Shown here: positions 41,711-50,232 of the stretch, piece after piece | How the letters are laid out: each line of letters opens with the position of its first letter | How positions within the stretch are numbered: the first letter of the stretch is position 1 | Assembly: GCF_014204945.1 (NCBI RefSeq) | Contig: NZ_JACHMN010000002.1 | Location: 4,487,001 to 4,551,000 of the forward strand | Direction: 5' to 3' | From: Allocatelliglobosispora scoriae | Lineage (GTDB): Bacteria; Actinomycetota; Actinomycetes; Mycobacteriales; Micromonosporaceae | Length of the DNA stretch: 64,000 bases | Made by a program: the position numbers and the translations under genes | Notes under the pieces: model-generated | The model's database searches: none | Told to the model about the DNA's origin: nothing | The model's input: the letters and a program-made list of their open reading frames with translations, nothing else

Positions 41711-42066
41711 GGCTTGGCGGCCTCGTGCGTGATCGGCCAGACCTCGACGTCGGCGAGCGAGGCCGAGGGGATCTCGGCGGCGATCGCCAGCGCCCGCGCC
41801 TCGGTCGGCACGTCGATCAGGTACCAGCTCGCCAGGTACTCCTTCGTCTCCAGATAGGGGCCGTCGGTGACGACGGGCGCGCCGTCGCGGACGCGAACCT
41901 TCTTGGCCTCCTTGGCGTCGGCCATCCCGTATGCGCCGAGCAGTTCCCCGGTCTGGAAGTGCCGGTTGTTGAAAGCGTCGAACTCGGCGATCGTCTCCGC
42001 CCACTGCTCGGGCGGGAAGGAATTCCACAGCTCCTGGTTGCCGTAGAGAATGATCATGTACTTCAT
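41707..42066 (-). CDS. YCII/DGPF-domain protein
   Basis: 119 aa covering one YCII-related domain: MKYMIILYGNQELWNSFPPE at the start and the diagnostic VVTDGPYLETKEYLASWYLI segment. Family members are small dimeric alpha/beta proteins commonly paired with ECF42-type sigma factors; their biochemical role is not settled. It is first in a two-gene operon with the sigma gene, with a GTGA overlap. GAGGGG lies about 8 nt upstream of the ATG. Confidence 0.88.
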   Translation of the reverse strand: MKYMIILYGNQELWNSFPPEQWAETIAEFDAFNNRHFQTGELLGAYGMADAKEAKKVRVRDGAPVVTDGPYLETKEYLASWYLIDVPTEARALAIAAEIPSASLADVEVWPITHEAAKP

Positions 42067-42182
42067 GGGTTTTCCCCTCCTCGTGCGAACCCCGTCTCGG
42101 GCCCGCTCACCCCTTGGTCGGAGCCGGTCGGCGGTTCTCTACACGCCCGCGCAGGGTTCACCATAATTCCCGGCTCGGATAT

Positions 42183-42254
42183 AGTGAGGTCAGCGCGCAC
42201 CAGGGCGCCTCTCGTCCGCGGCAAGCACCGAGTGCACCTGGAATCCACCTCACT
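42183..42254. promoter_or_regulatory. Widely spaced AGTGAGGT/ACCTCACT inverted repeat
   Basis: An 8-bp perfect inverted repeat (42183-42190 and 42247-42254) in the divergent region between the YCII operon and the ankyrin-like gene. It could be a looped operator or chance. Confidence 0.25.
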
Positions 42255-42320
42255 GTGCGTCGCCATGCGCGTGTCCTGTCGCGCCCGGCCGCAGCGGACC
42301 CGGGTGACGATGGAGAAGCC

Positions 42321-43007
42321 ATGAGCACGAAACTGCCCGACAACGCCGACCTGAGCCTGCTCCGCACGCTCGCCAAGGAGCTCCGCCGCGCCTACGCCGG
42401 CGGCAACCCGGCCGCGGTCGCCCGGGTCCGCGCCGTCCATCCGCACGCGGGCGAGGAGATCCAGCTCCGCGACGCCCAGCTCGTCATCGCCAGGGAGCAC
42501 GACTTCGCGGGGTGGCGCGACCTCGCCGCCTCGGTCGTCACCCAGCAGAGCGGTGGTCGTGACCTGCACCGGTGGTTCGCCGTGGAGCTCAACAACGGCA
42601 CCTGGGACGCCCTGGACAACGGCCTGTCCGAGCACAGCCCGCGGGCCGAGCGGGAGGAGGCGCTCTACGCCGCCTACGCCTCGACCTATCACTGGATGCA
42701 GGCCGGCACGGTCGCCAATCACGGCCGGGGCGAGCACCTGATCGCGACGGTCGCGGTGACGATCGGGATGGTGGAGGTGGCGGCTCCGCACGCCGCCCGC
42801 TATGCCGAGCTGATCGAGCAGCACCCGGCCGCCTTCGCCGACTGGGACCGGGCGTTCGCCGCCGAGGCGCTGGCCCGGGTCGCGTCGCGGTCGGGTGACC
42901 CGGGTGCGGCGAAGCTGAGGGACGAGGCGCACCGGATCGCCGAGGCGCTCCCCGATGTGGAGGATCGCCGGATCTGCCTCGCCAGGCTCGCCGCCCAGCC
43001 CTGGTAG
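42321..43007 (+). CDS. Hypothetical protein with ankyrin-type N-terminal region
   Basis: About 228 aa, soluble. The N-terminal 70 residues (LRTLAKELRRAYAGGNPAAV, then IQLRDAQLVIAREHDFAGWRDL) match the leader segment that often precedes ankyrin repeats in actinobacterial proteins, but no ankyrin array follows. The remainder is helical (AAYASTYHWMQAGTVANHGR) and unassigned. ATG 42321 is preceded by ATGGAGAAG, which provides a ribosome binding site. Function unknown. It is divergent from the sigma/YCII operon and followed by a terminator. Confidence 0.7.
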   Translation: MSTKLPDNADLSLLRTLAKELRRAYAGGNPAAVARVRAVHPHAGEEIQLRDAQLVIAREHDFAGWRDLAASVVTQQSGGRDLHRWFAVELNNGTWDALDNGLSEHSPRAEREEALYAAYASTYHWMQAGTVANHGRGEHLIATVAVTIGMVEVAAPHAARYAELIEQHPAAFADWDRAFAAEALARVASRSGDPGAAKLRDEAHRIAEALPDVEDRRICLARLAAQPW

Positions 43008-43014
43008 CGCTCCC

Positions 43015-43047
43015 GAATCGGCGCGACGTCACCTGTCGCGCCGATTC
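43015..43047 (+). terminator. Hairpin terminator
   Basis: A perfect 13-bp stem, GAATCGGCGCGAC (43015-43027) with GTCGCGCCGATTC (43035-43047), and 7-nt loop directly after the preceding gene. Confidence 0.85.
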
Positions 43048-43141
43048 AACCCCTGATTGGCCCTTGCCGTGGCGGGCATTTCGGATATCGACACGTTTGC
43101 AACCGTAGACAATAACTGTAAGCCTTCTTAATAATTACGAG

Positions 43142-44584
43142 ATGTCGAACACACCTCTCCCCTCGCGCCGTAGGTCGATGCGGATGGTGATCGCCGTCGC
43201 GGCCAGTGTCGCGACCACCATCGTCGCCGCGATGATCTCCATGCCCAGCACGGCTGCCCCGGCCGGTCCGAATGCCGCCGCCGCGCTCGTCGCCTGTACC
43301 GGTCCCGCCTGGGCCGAGGGCGTCACCTACACGATCGGCACCAAGGTCACCTACAACGGCCGTCAGTACGAGGCGCTCGTGACCCACACCGCGCACGTCG
43401 GCGCAGGCTGGAACCCCGCCGCCACGCCGTCGCTCTGGCGTGACCTCGGTGCCTGCAGCGGCACCACCTCGCCGTCGCCCTCGGTCTCCCCGTCCCGGTC
43501 GGCCACCCCCTCGCCGTCCGTGTCGCCGTCCCGCTCGACGTCACCGTCGCCGTCGGTCTCCCCCTCCCGCTCGGTCTCGCCGTCGCCCTCGGTCTCCACC
43601 TCGCCGTCGCCCACCCCTTCGACGGGTACGACCTGCGCGGTCAAGTCCCGGCCGACGGGCAAGGTGCTCCACGGCTACTGGGAGAACTGGGACGGCGCCT
43701 CCAACGGCGTACACCCGGGGCTCGGCTGGATCCCGATCACGGACGCCCGCATCCGCCAGCACGGCTACAACGTGATCAACGCGGCCTTCCCCGTGATCCG
43801 CTCCGACGGCACCGTGCTGTGGGAGGACGGCATGGACGCCACCGTCAAGGTCGCCACCCCCGCTGAGATGTGCGCGGCGAAGGCGGCGGGCCTGACGATC
43901 CTGATGTCGATCGGCGGTGCCACGGCCGGCATCGACCTCAGCTCCTCCACCGTCGCCGACCGTTTCGTCGCGACCGTCGTGCCGATCCTGAAGGCTTACA
44001 ACTTCGACGGGATCGACATCGACATCGAGACCGGCCTGACCGGCAGCGGCAGCATCAACACGCTCTCCACCTCGCAGGCGAACCTGATCCGCATCATCGA
44101 CGGCGTGCTCGCCGCGATGCCGTCCAACTTCGGCCTCACGATGGCGCCTGAGACGGCCTATGTCACCGGCGGCAGCGTCACCTACGGCTCGATCTGGGGC
44201 TCCTACCTGCCGATCATCAAGAAGTACGCCGACAACGGCCGCCTCTGGTGGCTCAACATGCAGTACTACAACGGCAGCATGTACGGCTGCTCCGGTGACT
44301 CCTACTCCGCGGGCACCGTGGCGGGCTTCGTCGCGCAGACCACCTGCCTCAACAACGGCCTCGTCATCCAGGGCACCACGATCCGGGTCCCCTATGACAA
44401 GCAGGTCCCGGGTCTGCCCGCGCAGCCGGGTGCCGGTGGCGGCTACATGTCGACGGCCCTGGTGTCGCAGGCGTGGAACAACTACTCCGGCAGCCTCAAG
44501 GGCCTCATGACGTGGTCGATCAACTGGGACGGCTCGAAGAGCTGGACCTTCGGCGACAACGTGAAGGGTCTGCAGGGCCGCTGA
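43142..44584 (+). CDS. Secreted GH18 chitinase with CBM5/12-type chitin-binding domain
   Basis: 480 aa. A signal peptide (to about residue 48) is followed by a CBM5/12-like domain (WAEGVTYTIGTKVTYNGRQY, then AGWNPAATPSLW), a Ser/Pro linker of repeated SPSPSVSPSRS units, and the GH18 barrel from about residue 170. The catalytic signature is FDGIDIDIE with proton donor Glu296; MSIGG and the final tryptophan segment MTWSINWDG are also present. It hydrolyses beta-1,4 links in chitin outside the cell. The start ATG lies in an AT-rich leader without a strong ribosome binding site. Monocistronic. Confidence 0.93.
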   Translation: MSNTPLPSRRRSMRMVIAVAASVATTIVAAMISMPSTAAPAGPNAAAALVACTGPAWAEGVTYTIGTKVTYNGRQYEALVTHTAHVGAGWNPAATPSLWRDLGACSGTTSPSPSVSPSRSATPSPSVSPSRSTSPSPSVSPSRSVSPSPSVSTSPSPTPSTGTTCAVKSRPTGKVLHGYWENWDGASNGVHPGLGWIPITDARIRQHGYNVINAAFPVIRSDGTVLWEDGMDATVKVATPAEMCAAKAAGLTILMSIGGATAGIDLSSSTVADRFVATVVPILKAYNFDGIDIDIETGLTGSGSINTLSTSQANLIRIIDGVLAAMPSNFGLTMAPETAYVTGGSVTYGSIWGSYLPIIKKYADNGRLWWLNMQYYNGSMYGCSGDSYSAGTVAGFVAQTTCLNNGLVIQGTTIRVPYDKQVPGLPAQPGAGGGYMSTALVSQAWNNYSGSLKGLMTWSINWDGSKSWTFGDNVKGLQGR

Positions 44585-44600
44585 TCCTGCTGCCCTCCTC

Positions 44601-44632
44601 CGGTCCCCTGGCCAGCCGTGGTCAGGGGACCG
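44601..44632. terminator. Bidirectional hairpin terminator
   Basis: CGGTCCCCTG (44601-44610) pairs with CAGGGGACCG (44623-44632) between the convergent chitinase and DMT genes; it overlaps the last codons of the latter. Confidence 0.75.
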
Positions 44633-45443
44633 CTGTCGTCTCGGGCTGCACGTCGCCGTACCTGGCGAGGGCCAGCGCGCCACCCACGGCCAGGAGAAAC
44701 CCGACCACCGCGACCGGCACGAAGCCTGGTCGCGCTTGATCACCCAGGACGAGTACGCCCACCGCCGCCGGCAGCACCGTCTGCCCGATCACCATCGCGG
44801 CCGTCGCCGTGGTGACCTTGCCCGAGGCGAGCGCCCGCGTCCAGATCAGGAAGGCGACCAGCCCCGACCCCGCGATCAGGTAGGCAGCCGGTTCGCCGAG
44901 CAGGTCGCCGGGGGAGAGGCTGGGCAGCGTCCGCGACGCGAGCGCGAGGATCCCGAAGCAGAGCCCCGCGCAGAGCCCGAGCGCCAGTGTGCGCGGCTCT
45001 CCCGGCAGCCGGGCGAGGATCAGCCCGACGACTCCGATGGCGATGAGAGCCGCAGCCAGCGACCAGTAGAAGGCGTTGGACGCTCTGCTCGCCCCCTCCG
45101 GACCGGCGGAGAGGCCGAGCGCGCCGAGCCCGACGCAGACCGCGCCGATCGCCACCCAGTCCCGCCGGCCGAGGCGCTCGCCCATCGTCATCGACGCCGC
45201 GATGGCGGTGACGGCGAGGCTCGACGCCACGGCGGCCTGGACCAGGAAGAGCGGCAGGTGGCGCAGCGCGGCGAGCTCGAAGACGAAGCCGAGCAGGTCG
45301 AGCCCGACCCCGACGATGAGCGGCCAGGTGAGGACGGCCTTCGCGAGGCTCTCGGCCCGGCGCATCCCGATCGCCTGTAGCACGGTGGCGAGGCCGAAGC
45401 AGACCGCAGCGGCGAGCGCGCCGAGCAGGCTGACGATCAGCAT
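44622..45443 (-). CDS. DMT-superfamily (EamA-like) membrane transporter
   Basis: 273 aa with about ten membrane helices in two halves, beginning MLIVSLLGALAAAVCFGLAT. Two EamA-like repeats are visible (LFLVQAAVASSLAVTAIAAS ending the first, ATAAMVIGQTVLPAAVGVLV in the second). Probably a small-metabolite exporter or permease of the inner membrane. Substrate unknown. It is followed downstream on the opposite strand by the chitinase gene. Confidence 0.8.
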   Translation of the reverse strand: MLIVSLLGALAAAVCFGLATVLQAIGMRRAESLAKAVLTWPLIVGVGLDLLGFVFELAALRHLPLFLVQAAVASSLAVTAIAASMTMGERLGRRDWVAIGAVCVGLGALGLSAGPEGASRASNAFYWSLAAALIAIGVVGLILARLPGEPRTLALGLCAGLCFGILALASRTLPSLSPGDLLGEPAAYLIAGSGLVAFLIWTRALASGKVTTATAAMVIGQTVLPAAVGVLVLGDQARPGFVPVAVVGFLLAVGGALALARYGDVQPETTAVP

Positions 45444-45471
45444 CCACTGATCACACCATGCTCGGCGCCTC

Positions 45472-45792
45472 CTATTTGGCGCTATTGCCCGCCACGTCGA
45501 GCCCGGCGCGGGCGACGATGCGCTGGAGTGCGGAGACGTGGCCGGCGAAGGCGCTGTGCCCCGCCTTGCTCAGCTTCACCGAGGTCCGGGGCCGCTTGCC
45601 GACGAAACCCTTGTGGATCTCGACGTAGCCCGCCTCCTCCAGCGTCGCCAGCTGCTTGGAGAGCGCCGAGTCGCTCAGCTCCAGGCTGTCGCGGACGAAT
45701 TTGAACTCCGCCCACTCGGTCGCGGCGAGCAGGCTCACGATGGAGAGCCTGGTCGGCGCATGGATCAGTTCGTCGAAACGGGGCTCGGTCAC
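45472..45792 (-). CDS. Winged-helix (MarR/ArsR-like) transcriptional regulator
   Basis: About 106 aa, a single winged-helix domain: RFDELIHAPTRLSIVSLLAA, then FVRDSLELSDSALSKQLATL and a wing with YVEIHKGFVGKRPRTSVKLS. This is the transcriptional-regulator type with HTH_27-like profile. Its GTG at 45792 overlaps the TGA of the upstream membrane-protein gene (GTGA), so they form an operon. It probably represses that operon through the ACTTTC/GAAAGT site at 46276-46296. Confidence 0.8.
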   Translation of the reverse strand: MTEPRFDELIHAPTRLSIVSLLAATEWAEFKFVRDSLELSDSALSKQLATLEEAGYVEIHKGFVGKRPRTSVKLSKAGHSAFAGHVSALQRIVARAGLDVAGNSAK

Positions 45793-46256
45793 AGCTCGCC
45801 GCCCATCGGCCGGGAGATCATCATCCGGCGGAGGTGCTGCATCAGCACCGGCCCGCCGAAGGTCAGCCCGAGCGCGACCGGGACGCAGGCGATCGTGGCC
45901 GGCCAGCGGAGGCCCTGCGCGTCCAGCAGGAAGCCGAGACCGACGCCGATGGCGACGAGCGTGAGGGTGAAGGCGGCGATGGTGAGGCCGCCGCGCAGCC
46001 CCAGCAGGTTGTTGCGGACCTGGAGCCGGGCGCGGCCGAGGATCACGGTGAGCAGCGCGCCGAGGGCCGCGGCATAGAAGACGCTCCCAGCGATGATGAT
46101 CCACTGGGTTTTCGACTCGATCGAGGCGACGAAGACGAGCATGAGCGCACCCAGGGCGGGCCAGTACCACCCCGGCAGCAGGCCTCCGGTGACGGCTTGC
46201 TCGCGGCGGGCCTTGACCTCGGCGAGGGCGCGCTCGGCGTCGGCGGCGGGAATCAT
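45789..46256 (-). CDS. Small membrane protein co-transcribed with winged-helix regulator
   Basis: About 155 aa with four membrane helices (WPALGALMLVFVASI, IIIAGSVFYAAALGALLTVI, GGLTIAAFTLTLVAIGVG and IACVPVALGLTFGGPVLM) after a charged amphipathic N-terminal helix (AADAERALAEVKARREQ). ATG 46256 is preferred because GGGAGGAAG lies just upstream; the in-frame ATG at 46274 lacks one. Such membrane proteins paired with an HTH_27 regulator are common in actinomycetes, without known function. First gene of the two-gene operon. Confidence 0.75.
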   Translation of the reverse strand: MIPAADAERALAEVKARREQAVTGGLLPGWYWPALGALMLVFVASIESKTQWIIIAGSVFYAAALGALLTVILGRARLQVRNNLLGLRGGLTIAAFTLTLVAIGVGLGFLLDAQGLRWPATIACVPVALGLTFGGPVLMQHLRRMMISRPMGGEL

Positions 46257-46275
46257 GACTTCCTCCCTTGGCAAT

Positions 46276-46296
46276 TACTTTCCATGCGAGAAAGTA
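46276..46296. promoter_or_regulatory. Candidate operator of the regulator/membrane protein operon
   Basis: TACTTTC (46276-46282) and GAAAGTA (46290-46296) form a perfect 7-bp inverted repeat with 7-bp spacer, 20 bp upstream of the first ATG. A related sequence (TTGGCAA then TACTTCC) recurs at 46316-46330. Confidence 0.5.
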
Positions 46297-46329
46297 TGCG
46301 CACTCTCTTTCCTGATTGGCAAGTACTTC

Positions 46330-46542
46330 CTATGCCAGACCCTCCAGCAGGGCGATCAGCCTGTCTGCGAGCACCCGCTGCCCCTCGGCGGCGAGCCGGT
46401 GACCGCTCTCCAGCCCTCGCTCGACCGTCCGGGCGAGCAGCTCGGCCCGCTGCTGCCGACCGGCCTCGGGCATCGAGGTCTCGGCCTGCAGGAAGCCCTC
46501 GAAGGTCGCCTGGAACGCGTAGCCGACCGACTCGGCATCCAG
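46330..46542 (-). pseudogene. C-terminal remnant of a regulator (TetR-like)
   Basis: Seventy codons in frame with the TAG at 46330 read LDAESVGYAFQATFEGFLQ and end ADRLIALLEGLA, a helical segment like the ligand-binding end of TetR-type regulators. There is no start codon, no helix-turn-helix and no upstream continuation: at 46543 the sequence changes into an oppositely oriented flavin monooxygenase remnant. The family call is tentative; its being a fragment is much surer. Confidence 0.6.
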
Positions 46543-46544
46543 CC

Positions 46545-47237
46545 TTCGAGCGCGGCGACCCCCGCCGCTTCGACCTCGTCATCGGCGCCGACGGGCTGCA
46601 CTCCGTCACCCGGCGGCTCGCCTTCGGCGCCGAGTCCGGCTTCGTCGAGCACCTCGGCCTCTACGTCGCGACGCTGCCCGTCGCCGCGACCTTCGCGCCC
46701 GGCCGCGACGTGCTCATCTTCAACACTCCCGGCCGGGCCGTCACGGTCCATCCATCCACAGAAGACGGTGCGATCGCCGCTCTCATCTTCCGCGCACCGG
46801 CCCGGCCCGGCTTCGACCACCGCGACTCCGACCTGCACAAGCGCATGCTCGCGGCGGCCTTCAGCGGCCTGGGCCGGCGCACCGCGGAGCTGCTGGAGCA
46901 GGTGGCGGCCGCCGACGATCTCTACTTCGACGCGGTCTGCCGGGTCCGGCTCGACACCTGGTCGCGCGGCCGGGTCGCGCTCCTCGGCGACGCCGCCTCG
47001 TCGGTCTCGCTCTTCGGCGACGGATCATCGCTCGCGATCGCCGGGGCGGCCACGCTCGCCGGCGCGCTCGCGGCATCGCCGCACGACATGCCTCAGGCAC
47101 TCCGGGGGTACGAGTCGGAGCACCGCCTGCTCGTGGATCCCAAGCAGCGCAACGCCGCCCGGGCATCCGGGCTCATCGTTCCGGCCACCAGAATCGGCCT
47201 CGCCGCTCGCAACCTCGGCGCCCGACTGCTCCGCTAG
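46545..47237 (+). pseudogene. Truncated FAD-dependent monooxygenase (N-terminal third missing)
   Basis: 230 codons begin abruptly at FERGDPRRFDLVIGADGLHS, the second FAD motif (DG fingerprint) of PHBH-type aromatic monooxygenases, and run through the third motif RVALLGDAASSVSLFGDGSS to a normal end (ARLLR, TAG at 47237). The first 130-150 residues, including the G-x-G-x-x-G dinucleotide-binding fold, are absent and no plausible start lies upstream. It abuts the regulator remnant back to back, so one deletion probably removed a divergent promoter and both N-termini. Reading remains open upstream, but into unrelated sequence. Confidence 0.85.
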
Positions 47238-47332
47238 GGCCGGCCCGCAGTGACGGCTATCGGTCATACCCAAGCCTCCGGCAGCTGCGTTATCCACCAT
47301 CGAAGCCCAGTCACCGATCACGAGGAGCCGAC

Positions 47333-48721
47333 ATGGACATCGATGCTGCTGCGGCCGAGGAGCTGGCACGGCGAACCATCCTGCAGACCGAGGTCGAGTC
47401 GGCCGGGCGCCGCTCCCAGCTCGCCGCGCTGGGCCAGCTGGCCCTGGTCTTCGGCGGGGACCACATCGAGCTGCCTGTTCCGGCGCCCGGTCATCTGCAC
47501 CTGACCGAGCGCCCCGGTGAGTACGCGCAGATCCATGCCGGTCTGGCGGCAACCGTCGCCGAGGTGCAGCAGGCGGTGGCGGCGATCGAGGCCAAGGCGT
47601 CATCCCTGGGCTACCGGCCGGAGCAGCAGATCGGCAAGATCACACCGGTGCCGGGCGGATATGTGGCCCGGTACCCGAACAACGACATCTACGTGGTGCC
47701 CGGCCAGCGGGCGTACGAGGTGCGCGGTGACATCCGGGCCAAGTACCTGGTCCTCAACGGGCCGGCCGGGCCGCTCGGCATGCCGCAGTCCGACGAGAAC
47801 CCCACCGGCTACCGCGGCGGCGCCTACAACCACTTCGTCGGCGGTTCCATCTACTGGGCGCCGCACACCGGGCCGTTCGCCGTGCGCGGCAGGGTTCGCG
47901 ACCGGTGGGCGGCGATGGGCTGGGAGCGCAGCTCGCTCGGGTACCCGGTCCGCGACCAGCATCGGATGGCGGGCAGCGCGATCGAATGGTGCGTCTTCGA
48001 GAACGGGGCCATCGCCGCTGACGCCACGACCGCACTGCCGGTGCCGGCCGTGCTGCAGACCCCGGCCGAGTTGAACAACGTCGACCCGAAACCGGCCTCG
48101 CTGACATACGCCGAGATCGCCTCGATCGTCGAAAGGTATGTGCGGCGGCAGTTCCACGAGTCCCCGCACAACGTCGGGCTGCACCCGGGAGTCCAGACGA
48201 TCCCCGTGACCGGCTGGGAGTACGACTTCTGGGTCGCCAAGCCGCGCAGTCTGGGATTCGTGCTGCGCGGCTTCCACGACAACGGCCTGGCGCCCGACAC
48301 CCACTTCAAAATCCACCTGAGCCTGCGGTTCCACCTGGCCTGGCCCAACGGCCTGTACGCCGAGCCGACGAGCAAGTCACTCGTCGCCGAGCTGACCTAC
48401 CTGCGCGTGGTCGCCGACGGCGGCCTGCCCAGCGGCGAGGTGATCTCCGGGGTCACCAGCGCCATCCACGACGCGTTCTTCGGCGGCGATGCGGCGCATC
48501 CCGAATTGCCGCTGGGCGCGATATTCCTCGCGGTCGTGCCCACCGGCGCCAACCCGGCCACCGGCTCCATCGACATCCTCGACGTCATCGTGACGGCGCC
48601 CGGGGAGCTCCAGCTTCTGGTCAGCCCGCTCGCCCCGCCCGGCTCCCTGCCCGGCATCCAGTGGGCCGCGGCCAGGCAGAACATCGCGCAGGCCCAACTC
48701 GACTCGATGAAGGGGCTCTGA
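47333..48721 (+). CDS. LGFP-repeat protein without signal peptide
   Basis: 462 aa. The N-terminal 100 residues are helical. Residues about 100-225 hold LGFP-type repeats (GPLGMPQSDE, YNHFVGGSIYWAPHTGPFAV, then MGWERSSLGYPVRDQ). The C-terminal 200 residues form an unassigned alpha/beta region (WEYDFWVAKPRSLGFVLRGF). LGFP repeats usually bind cell-wall polymers in secreted actinobacterial proteins; here no signal peptide or membrane helix is visible, so either export is non-classical or the repeats act inside. GAGGAG precedes the ATG. It is coupled to the next gene (stop and start 1 bp apart). Confidence 0.8.
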   Translation: MDIDAAAAEELARRTILQTEVESAGRRSQLAALGQLALVFGGDHIELPVPAPGHLHLTERPGEYAQIHAGLAATVAEVQQAVAAIEAKASSLGYRPEQQIGKITPVPGGYVARYPNNDIYVVPGQRAYEVRGDIRAKYLVLNGPAGPLGMPQSDENPTGYRGGAYNHFVGGSIYWAPHTGPFAVRGRVRDRWAAMGWERSSLGYPVRDQHRMAGSAIEWCVFENGAIAADATTALPVPAVLQTPAELNNVDPKPASLTYAEIASIVERYVRRQFHESPHNVGLHPGVQTIPVTGWEYDFWVAKPRSLGFVLRGFHDNGLAPDTHFKIHLSLRFHLAWPNGLYAEPTSKSLVAELTYLRVVADGGLPSGEVISGVTSAIHDAFFGGDAAHPELPLGAIFLAVVPTGANPATGSIDILDVIVTAPGELQLLVSPLAPPGSLPGIQWAAARQNIAQAQLDSMKGL

Positions 48722-48722
48722 G

Positions 48723-50126
48723 ATGTATGGACGGCTCATCGTGTGGCGCGACGGTTCGCTCGTCTTCGCGGTGTCGAGTGGCGAGCGGGCGGTCCACTTC
48801 ACCTCCGACGGACACCGGCGCGACATCGTCCTGGTCCTCGACGGTGAGAGCTGGGGCCAGTTGGAGGTCGATCGTGGTGACCGGCGCGGCGGGCTGGCAC
48901 CCGTCCGCGACGTGACGAAGACGGTGATGAAGGACGGGCTGCTGCGTACCGACTGGTGGCAGACGGTGCACGACCGGCTCGTCGCCCGAGGGCGGACGAC
49001 CCGGCAGGCGTCCGGCGCGGTCCGGTGGACGGCGTCCACCGCCCGGGGCGGCTTCGAGGGCAAGGGCGAGTTCGGCAGCACCGTCGCGATGGCCACGATC
49101 GCCGGTGGCGGGCAGACGACGATGACCAGGACCGAGACGCCGCTGCCGTTCGGCGGCAAGCGGGTGATCCAGGACTACCGGCTCCCCGACGGCTCCTCCC
49201 GGACCGTCCAGATCGACTGGGACGCCGACGACAGGGGCACGGTCACGATCGTCTCCAAGGACCCGCAGGGCAAGGTGACCGATGTCGAGACCGGACAGAT
49301 CTCGAAGGAGACCACCTACGAGACCAACGCCGAGGGTCACACGGTCAAGACCGAGACCACCACGAGCACCCGGGATCGCGACGCGCAGGGCAACTCCCGC
49401 GAGACGGTGACGAGCCACAGCGAGGACCAGGCCAACGGCACCAGGACCGACGCCAAGAGCATCACCGTCACCGACGCCGCGGGCAACGTCACCCATCAGG
49501 ACAAGCACGCGCACACCACCGACAAGGAGGGCAACTGGAGCGACACCACCGTCGAAACCGATCCGACCACCGGCGACACCACGATCGTCACCAAGAGCGG
49601 TGACAGGGACGGCAACGAGTACGAGCACAGGACGGTGGTGGACAAGGACGGTAATCCGAAATCCGACGAGCACACGGAGAAGCACCCGGACAGCGAGCCG
49701 CCCAAGGAGGACCCGCCCGCCGAGGACCCCCCGGCGGAGCCGGAGCCCGACCCGGACCCTGACGATTCACACGGCCGACCCGCCGACGACGGCACCACCG
49801 CGCCGCGCGGGCCGGGTGGGCTCGCGGGAAAGATCATCGCCGATCATCTCAACAAGCGCGCCGACGAGGGTGACGGCGACGAGAACCGGCCCACGCTGGC
49901 GGTCGCCGGGCACGCGCACCACCTGATCGCTTCGCTGATCGGCAGCGGGCAGGGCGACTCGGAGGGCGGCCTCGGCCAGCTCACCGTCGACATGCGCGTA
50001 CGGGTGCCGGCCGGTGCGGTCGACGACTGGGGCGACTCCACCGATCCGCGGATGAACTCCGGATTCGCGGCGATGCTCGACGCGATAGCCGCGCAGCTGC
50101 AGTCGGTGTCCGCCGGCCGCAGGTAG
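48723..50126 (+). CDS. Repeat-rich hydrophilic protein coupled to the LGFP protein
   Basis: 467 aa, strongly hydrophilic and threonine/aspartate-rich. Residues about 180-320 contain tandem beta-strand-like units with D-x-x-G-N turns (DRDAQGNSRETVTSHSED, TDKEGNWSDTTVETDPTTGD, DRDGNEYEHRTVVDKDGN), reminiscent of YD/RHS strand repeats. An acidic proline-rich stretch (PPKEDPPAEDPPAEPEPDPD) follows, then a globular C-terminal region of about 120 residues. No signal peptide, membrane helix or recognised toxin domain. Its ATG lies 1 bp after the upstream stop, so it is co-translated with the LGFP protein. Function unknown. Confidence 0.75.
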   Translation: MYGRLIVWRDGSLVFAVSSGERAVHFTSDGHRRDIVLVLDGESWGQLEVDRGDRRGGLAPVRDVTKTVMKDGLLRTDWWQTVHDRLVARGRTTRQASGAVRWTASTARGGFEGKGEFGSTVAMATIAGGGQTTMTRTETPLPFGGKRVIQDYRLPDGSSRTVQIDWDADDRGTVTIVSKDPQGKVTDVETGQISKETTYETNAEGHTVKTETTTSTRDRDAQGNSRETVTSHSEDQANGTRTDAKSITVTDAAGNVTHQDKHAHTTDKEGNWSDTTVETDPTTGDTTIVTKSGDRDGNEYEHRTVVDKDGNPKSDEHTEKHPDSEPPKEDPPAEDPPAEPEPDPDPDDSHGRPADDGTTAPRGPGGLAGKIIADHLNKRADEGDGDENRPTLAVAGHAHHLIASLIGSGQGDSEGGLGQLTVDMRVRVPAGAVDDWGDSTDPRMNSGFAAMLDAIAAQLQSVSAGRR

Positions 50127-50159
50127 CGCCGGTGCCGTTCACTACCGTGGCGGAAAAGC

Positions 50160-50192
50160 AGGCGCGCCCAGGTGATCCACCTGGGCGCGCCT
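50160..50192 (+). terminator. Intrinsic terminator of the LGFP operon
   Basis: A perfect 15-bp stem, AGGCGCGCCCAGGTG (50160-50174) with its complement (50178-50192), has a 3-nt ATC loop and is followed by TTC. Confidence 0.88.
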
Positions 50193-50232
50193 TTCATTAC
50201 GGCCACTCGTCACCGAGGACCGGCGTAATAAC

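Noticed and set aside
47290-47298. TTATCCACC as a third DnaA box
   Set aside because: It differs from the consensus at the last base and is isolated; such matches are expected by chance.
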